Position numbers and translations under genes: made by a program. The notes below the pieces were generated by a model that ran no database searches, had not been told where the DNA came from, and saw nothing but the letters and a program-made list of their open reading frames with translations. Below, in pieces: positions 57,958-64,000 of a DNA stretch of 64,000 nt. This stretch comes from Vicugna pacos. Lineage: Eukaryota; Chordata; Mammalia; Artiodactyla; Camelidae. How positions within the stretch are numbered: the first letter of the stretch is position 1; the number at the start of each line of letters is the position of its first letter. Where the stretch lies: positions 44,378,001 to 44,442,000 of the forward strand of contig NC_132996.1 of the NCBI RefSeq assembly GCF_048564905.1, written 5' to 3'.

Positions 57958-58795
57958 TTTTTTTTTTTTCTTTTATTGCTCATGCTTTTGATTTATCTAA
58001 AAAAAAAAAGAATCTTCACACAATCCAAGAATATAAAGATACTTCTACATTTTCTTACAAAATGGTTATAGTTTTATTTCTTACATGTAAATCTGTGACC
58101 CATTTTGAGTTAATTTTTGTGCATGGTGTGAAATAAGGCTCTATTTTCATTATCTGCATGCTGATATTCAGTTGTCTCAGCCTTTTACAACAACCTGTTG
58201 CAAAGAATGTACTTTCCCTAATGAATTCCCCTGGTGCCTTTGTCAAAAATAATTGACTACAAGTATGAATTTATTTCTTAACTTTCAGTTGCTTCACTGA
58301 TCTCTGCGTCTATCCTTATAACTGTGCCACACTATCTTCATTAATGTAGCTTTATACTAAGTTTCGAAATTGGGAAGTTAAAGTCCTCTTACTTTGTTGT
58401 TCCTTTTCAAGATTGCCTTGGCTATTCTGAATACTTCGTATTTCCTTGCTAATGTTAGGTTATCAATTACAATTAAAAAGCCTGTTGGGATTTTGACAGA
58501 TACTTTATCTACAGATTAATTTGGGGAAAATTGTTCTCTTAATAATACTGATACTTCCAGTCCACAGACATGGATTCTCTCTCCACTTACTTACATCTTA
58601 TAAAATTTCCCTAAGCAGTGTTTTATAGATGTTCAGTGTACAAGCCTTATACTTCTTTTTATTTCTTTACTCTAAGTATTTTATTATTTTTGATGTTATT
58701 GTGAATGGAGTTGTTTTCTTAATTTTATTTCCAGGCTGTTAATTGCTAGTGTATAGAAATTCAATTAATTTTTGTATCTTTATCTTATATCAGAT
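57958..58795 (-). repeat. L1 LINE ORF2 remnant
   Basis: Reversed L1 order: 'aaatctgtgacccattttgagttaatttttgtgc', 'attcagttgtctcagcc', 'cttttcaagattgccttggctattctg', 'ttatctacagattaatttggg', 'tttttgatgttattgtgaatggagttg'. Antisense to LUZP2. Confidence 0.9.
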
Positions 58796-59055
58796 TAAAG
58801 AATTTTAAATAGCTGTGAGCTCTGAGTCAAACTGTGATGAGATCTGCAAAACAAATCCATGAAGTTGCTATGTTGATCAAGTTATTATGATGCTACATGC
58901 AGAATAAGGGAGATATTTTTATATAATATTGCTTATCAGTCTAGACTAGTAAAGTGTGTTTCATTCTAGAAATGAAACTTCTAAGTTCAACAGTGGCAAG
59001 GAGTGTGTTTACTAAAGCTTGAGGTGAAAAACTGAGGAGGAAAGTCAGAATGTAA
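58795..59055. other. Short unassigned stretch
   Basis: Nothing recognised. Confidence 0.4.
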
Positions 59056-59059
59056 TGTT

Positions 59060-59265
59060 GATTAGTTTTATTTCTGTTTCAACCAGTTACCTAATGTGTA
59101 ACAATGAACATTTAACCCCTTTGAGGTCCATTTTCCGCTTCTTAAAAAGGATGTAAGTGTCCCTTACCTTATATGGCTTGATAAAAGATCCAATAAAACA
59201 GCCTAGCTTAAAATCTAAAATCTAATATTGGCATATACCAGGTCCTCAATAATTACTGCTTTCCA
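59060..59265 (+). repeat. MIR SINE
   Basis: 'cagttacctaatgtgtaacaatg', 'ggtccattttccgcttcttaaaaaggatg', 'ccttaccttatatggc', 'ataccaggtcctcaataattactgc' keep MIR order. Confidence 0.6.
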
Positions 59266-59865
59266 CCACTTTATGAAAAACTATGCCTCTCATTTAAACC
59301 CTCAATACATATTTTAAGCATGATAATTAGTTTCTTAAAAGAGAAAACTTAAAAGGTGACCAAAGCAACCTTAAGAACTGTAATTTAAATTCGAGAGTAG
59401 TCTTATTCACTCTTCCTCTCCAGGGCAGAACCAGAAGCAACTGGTGGAAACAGCTTTAGAGAGAGACTGTGTCAGTCAAATATAAAAGTAAACTCTTAAT
59501 GAAAAGTATCTGCAAATAGAATTAGTTGCTGGAAGATATAGTATATTATATGATTGAATAAGGAAAAACTGAAATGCGTTCTAGGATGTAGTTAGGAAAT
59601 GAAGCATTAGAGGGAAAGAACTGTAAGAGTATCTCTTTCTGGTCCAGGGTTCTAAGATCATCAGCATCCTCACTGACTGCTGATGGGAGCACATGCGATC
59701 TCTTAGTAAATAAATAGCCAAGGTGATGCACTTTGATTCCTGTTGGTCACACCTGAGACTAAATAACATAGTAGAGAAAACCTAGAAATCACCACTTTGC
59801 TGTTTCCTTACAGGTCACCTGGACAAGTGATTTTATTATTCAGATCTCTTTTCTACACAATGTAG
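59265..59865. other. Intronic stretch without recognised features
   Basis: Nothing assigned. Confidence 0.4.
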
Positions 59866-59869
59866 ATCA

Positions 59870-59995
59870 ATGGTTTTCAAACTTTTACATGCCTAGGAAT
59901 CATCAGATCAACCTGTAAAACTGCTTGTAGTAAGGCTCCACTCCCACGGATTACTAAGTAGATCTGGGGCACAGCCCAGGAATGTGTGCTCTTTG
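59870..59995 (+). repeat. MER5A-like hAT transposon
   Basis: 'atggttttcaaacttttacatgcctaggaatcatcagatc', 'taaggctccactcccacgg', 'tctggggcacagcccaggaatgtg' keep MER5A order. Confidence 0.8.
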
Positions 59996-59999
59996 AACA

Positions 60000-61430
60000 A
60001 ACTCACCTAGGTTTTCTTCTGTCAGTATTTCCTGTTAAATGTTTTGAGAAACTTTAATGTTGATTTCTTGCAGGTTTATCACAATGATTATATGTCATAG
60101 ATACTAAACACACAGTGTTCAGTTATATCATAGGTGTCATTATTAGTTCAGTCTAAAAAGGTGCTCTGCAATTTTCATATTCAAAGTCTCAATATCTTCT
60201 ATGGACAAGGTCCCAAACTTGGAATTAGAGACGATGCATAGTCTTAGGTATCTTTGTGGATTCGTTCTACTTCCTGCCTTATGCAAGCCAGCCAGGGTCA
60301 CTTAGGAAAATGGTCTCTGGATTTCTTGGCCCTTTTTTTAGTATGGATCACTGAAGGCTTAACATCATATTGGACTATCAGTTTCAGGGATGTTTAAATT
60401 CCTTGGAAAGCAGCTTTGCTTAAATGATAATATTGGAATCACAGGGAGAAGGCAAAGGAAGTAGCTGCTTCATCCCATTTGCCTGCAGTTTGCAAATGTG
60501 CCTCATATTGTTTAATAGCATATCAAGAATTAGACACTGAGCATCTTATTTTAATTTTCACATAGGGATTAGGACTTCCTACTCAACGTAAATGTGTTTG
60601 TTTTACAATTTTTCTGACTCCTCTCGGTAGCACACACTGAATTTTTCTTAACGTGCTGAGAAAAATGAAAGGCAGCAAAGGCTTTTGTTTAGCCCTGTGA
60701 GGACTCCTCACCCAGGTTCTTGCCATTACCCCTGCTTGCAAGTCCCTGATCCAAGGGAGTTTATCCAACAGCAAAGCATTGTCCAGGGAAAGTGAGAGGA
60801 GAAAATATGCAGGAAATAAATCCTAGATCTGCAAATAGAAAATTATGCTAGCGTTTTCATGTTAAAACAATTTTGGCAGAGCTTTTAGAAATCCTGGTTT
60901 GCAATCATATCCAGTATTCATTGTGCAACATTTGATGCCCTGATGAGTCGCTGGCAGACACTTGTTTAACAAAATTTTGTAGGCAAGTCATGCCCTGCTG
61001 TAATTGGGCTGAGAGACCGTATACCATTGCCACTCTGGGCTACAGTCCATCCCGCCATCTGAAGAGGTTGGCACTTCATACAAGGCATTCTTCATGGTGC
61101 TGCTGTGATATTTTTTAAGCAGGAATAGGCACGCCTCCAGACTGTGTGGGAAGGGGAGATAGTTTCCTATGGTCTTTAGAACAATTTTCTGCTTTTCACG
61201 TTAGATATAAATTTCCATGTTTACCCTCCTATAACAACTTAATTTAAAGCATGCAAACCTGTGAACTTAATTATGATTTCTTACCAGAAATCATACAGAA
61301 ACCATAAGAATAATGGTTAGCTTATTTTATCTGGTAAATAAAGATAACCCAGTGAGCATGGTAATATTTATTATAAGTAAATTGGCCAAAGAGTGATGTG
61401 CAAATACAAAACCTAATCTAGTTAATAACT
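60000..61430. other. Repeat-poor intron
   Basis: No transposon recognised for about 1.4 kb, unusual for this window. The part at 60830-61140 is less AT-rich than its flanks and is a candidate conserved element (see findings). Confidence 0.45.
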
Positions 61431-61434
61431 CTTT

Positions 61435-61665
61435 GACCTCTCCTACCTTCCCTGAGACATAATGGCTTTCCCCTCTGGGTCCCCGTAGTGCTTGGTTTAT
61501 ACATGTTTTTCATCCTGTATCACCGTCCATCTTGCATATTGATTATTTGTATAAGGTTCTCATTTTGCATTAGATAATAAGCAATTTGAAGACAGAGACT
61601 ATAAAAATATTGGTATTTCCTTCAGCACAAAGTGAATGCTCATCTCAACAGACCCGTATAAATAT
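61435..61665 (+). repeat. L2 LINE 3'-end fragment
   Basis: 'cccgtagtgcttggtttatac', 'ataagcaatttgaagacagagactat', 'cttcagcacaaagtgaatgctcatc' keep L2 terminal order. Confidence 0.65.
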
Positions 61666-62565
61666 TTTTCCAAAATATCTAAAATTATGAAGTTTGACAG
61701 GGCTTCATTTTTCAAAATTTTAACTATTTCATATGAAGGATGAAGAATTAAGCTTCAAGGAGGGAAGGTGACTTATCTAGAGGAGCCTGATTAGGGAACA
61801 TTGGTGTTAGTCCCTGCTTCCCTCCCAGCCTACCATTCCTGCATTAACTGATTCAGAGCGATCACCGTGTTCAGCATTACATTATCAATCGCTGAACTTC
61901 TTCCCTTCCAATTTCTGATCTTTTTAATATTAAAACAGTACTGAAATACCATTTTTAATAAATATTAAAAAAAAATTTTATACACAAAAGTGACATCAGA
62001 AAAAATTTAGCCAAAATGCATTTATGTTTCTAAATAACTTAGTACCTAACTCCATTTTTTTTCTCCTTTATAACATTCTGCAGATCATGCTTGTTTTTAG
62101 CCTCCAGCTTGTCCCAGATACTAATTAAATGTGAAGAATGAGTTGTACTTTTTACCTATCAAAGATATTTTTTGTTGGTAGAATTTCAGGTTGCCCAGTT
62201 ATGGATATGCATTAATTATTCTGAGTTCTTTTAATGTTTTAGAGAAAGGTCGTAAGAGATAAAACTAATCTCTCTTGTGAAGTAGAACCAAGTGTTCAAT
62301 ACCATTAACAAAGTTATAGTAATCAGCAGAATGAGCGATACAAACTCAAGGAAGACTTTAAATGAATCTCTCATAAATCATTCCATCAGCTTTAATTCTT
62401 AAAGTATTACTATTTTTTATTTCTAAGAGAAGGAATGGAGTTGTAGTTTAAAATAAACAAAATGCAAAAGAGGCCATTCTTTTGTAGGCTTTCCGGTGAT
62501 TTTTCATTCTGTCATAGTGCCTGTTGTGATTTTTATTAAATTAACATTTATTAAGTAAGGCCCTA
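61665..62565. other. Intronic stretch without recognised features
   Basis: AT-rich, nothing assigned. Confidence 0.45.
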
Positions 62566-62567
62566 GC

Positions 62568-63038
62568 TGACAATGGTGCTCCAAGTTTCAAGAAAACCAC
62601 CAGCTAAGGGAAAGTGAAATAGAGAAGTTTACTACTCACAGGTCCTAGAAGAGATATGAAGCAAACCTTGGGAGGGGTGGAGGGGTGGGGTCAAGGAAGA
62701 AAGCAAACAGCTGGGGAGTGCTTGGGATTCCAGGCTAAGCTGGATTGGTCAGTTCAAACCAAAAAGAGCAATAACAGAGCTTTAGTAAACTCCAGGGGGT
62801 TCTTATCTGAGGGGCTTGCAAGGGGAAGGAGCTGGGAAGCAGGTGAGACTTTATCACTAGGGCTATTGGAGAAGTTTTATCAGTAACTTCCACTTCCTTG
62901 TGACTCTGCGGGCTGTCACCTAGGGAATACACTGGAGGATGGGACTAGGGGCAAGTGTCAATTCCAGGCCCTTGAAGGCCACTTATCCACATAAAATGGA
63001 TGCCGAGGCAGCAATATTATGGAGTAATTTTGCTAACA
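62568..63038 (-). mobile_element. Solo LTR fossil, ERV1-like
   Basis: On the - strand the 471-bp segment opens TGTTAGCAAAATTAC and closes CACCATTGTCA, so it has TG...CA ends. It carries a CCAAT-type word (gaccaatcc) and a GC-richer body than its flanks. The + strand wording (accaccagctaagggaaag, ggtcctagaagagat, cttatctgaggggcttgca) looks like a retroviral LTR. No exact target duplication is seen, and no internal viral region. It looks broken off from a provirus by LTR-LTR recombination; family name not fixed. Confidence 0.6.
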
Positions 63039-63039
63039 A

Positions 63040-63560
63040 TGCCCTTTTAAAAAGGTGATTCTAAATAAACAAATTTATTTCCATCATTTCTAAATGGGAT
63101 ATTTGCATTGAAGCCAAAGATGGACATGTATCATGATGAAAATCTTCTGCAGCATCTGAGTCCTTAAGTTAAATTGGCTGGACTGATCTGATGATTCTGC
63201 CTTGAGGAGAAAAATGAAAACAAAAACAAACCAAAACCCAGAAAGGATAAAAGGTGTTCTCCAAGGTTGACATGACTCAAGAAGGATGAGTGGTTAGTTA
63301 ATGAGACTTTTCCTGCCCTTTCAAATTGTAAACAAGAAGGAGCAACAACAGCCAACACATTTCTTGGCAGTGTCAAAATTTTCCAATGACCAGAGTCATT
63401 ATGTTGACACCAGAGTTGTAAAATTAAAGTAGCTGAATATCACTGTTTCTATTCTGATCCAAATATTCGTTGACAAAATGGCGACATCTGATTGAGGAAG
63501 AAAAGCTGGGGATGACAAAGAAAGGATAAAAAGAAAACTTAATTGAGCATTTAATATACA
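63040..63560. other. Intronic stretch without recognised features
   Basis: Nothing assigned. Confidence 0.4.
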
Positions 63561-63564
63561 CACA

Positions 63565-63780
63565 ATTCTCCTTTTGTGTGCTTTACTCCATAATGCTCCA
63601 TTATATATATATTTTACTTAACCTAACTCTTCTAAAAACCTGTCAGATAGGGATTATTCCTACCTTACAGATAAGGAGTCAGAACCCCATTAAGATGAAG
63701 TAACTTTCCCAAATGTGTACAGCAAATAAGAACTAAAGGAATTCTAACCTGGGATGGGCTCTTCACTCCATTCATCTAAC
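63565..63780 (-). repeat. MIR SINE
   Basis: Reversed MIR order: 'aaaaacctgtcagatagggattattcctaccttacagataaggagtcag', 'agatgaagtaactttcccaaatgtg', 'ggaattctaacctgggatggg'. A further piece at 63825-63870 ('cattttacaactgaggggaaagtgagg') may belong to another copy. Confidence 0.72.
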
Positions 63781-64000
63781 CGAGTTACCTACATTATTTC
63801 TTTTCACATGATGTCAAAATTGTTAATGTAAAGCCCCATTTTACAACTGAGGGGAAAGTGAGGTCAAATCGGTATTTCCCAGACACCATTCCATCAATGA
63901 GTACTGGCCTGTCATGAAATTTTCAACAGTAGAAAATTGACATTGAATAGTCAAGTAACAAAACATTAGTGGATTTTCCATGAATCGATTTCTCTCTGCC

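Larger units (their letters stand above)
54540..64000 (+). other. LUZP2: LUZP2 intron (partial, 3' end outside window)
   Basis: The intron starts with gtaaga and runs off the window. I looked for codons matching the remembered human C-terminus (DEGRPCSMKHKE onward) and saw none. Confidence 0.8.

Noticed and set aside
54540-64000. Terminal LUZP2 exon in the window
   Set aside because: No open segment with splice borders matches the expected C-terminal residues, so the exon must lie further right.

Overview
The window is AT-rich mammalian DNA carrying three coding exons of one gene, LUZP2 (leucine zipper protein 2), on the + strand. The rest is intron packed with dead transposons. A tRNA-derived SINE at 35963-36090 has the head and tail I know from the Vic/CAM SINEs of camels and llamas. 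Several L1 3' ends share one signature, so I read the source as a camelid (camel, llama or alpaca). Species cannot be fixed from this window.

Layout: an intron fills 1-26848. A 75-nt exon (26849-26923) encodes a leucine-zipper coiled coil. After an 8-kb intron, a 168-nt exon (34989-35156) holds the end of the coil and a proline-rich linker. After a 19-kb intron, a 93-nt exon (54447-54539) encodes an acidic, Ser/Thr-rich stretch. The last intron runs off the right edge. All three exons are phase 0 at both ends, so they join in frame into 112 codons. The signal peptide, the N-terminal coil and the final exon or exons of LUZP2 lie outside the window.

Repeats: L1 pieces (mostly antisense to LUZP2), L2 and MIR copies in both orientations, hAT-type DNA transposon remnants (MER5-like and a MER3/MER58-like copy), MaLR LTR fossils at 26184-26558 and 38295-38690, an inverted MaLR pair at 52688-53097, an ERV1-like solo LTR at 62568-63038, and one processed pseudogene of HMGN1 (43096-44365, - strand). 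Two L1 inserts of only about 65 bp with clear target-site duplications lie at 591-685 and 54121-54212.

I see no complete protein gene, no structural RNA gene, no CRISPR array and no sign of a new multi-gene system. Short ORFs in the window are chance or repeat-derived. The most useful leads are a weak splice donor after the 168-nt exon with a stronger donor just downstream, the apparent fast divergence of the LUZP2 linker, two GC-rich segments I cannot classify, and a few repeat-free stretches that could be conserved regulatory DNA. Repeat families are named from memory of their consensus sequences; boundaries are approximate unless a duplication fixes them.
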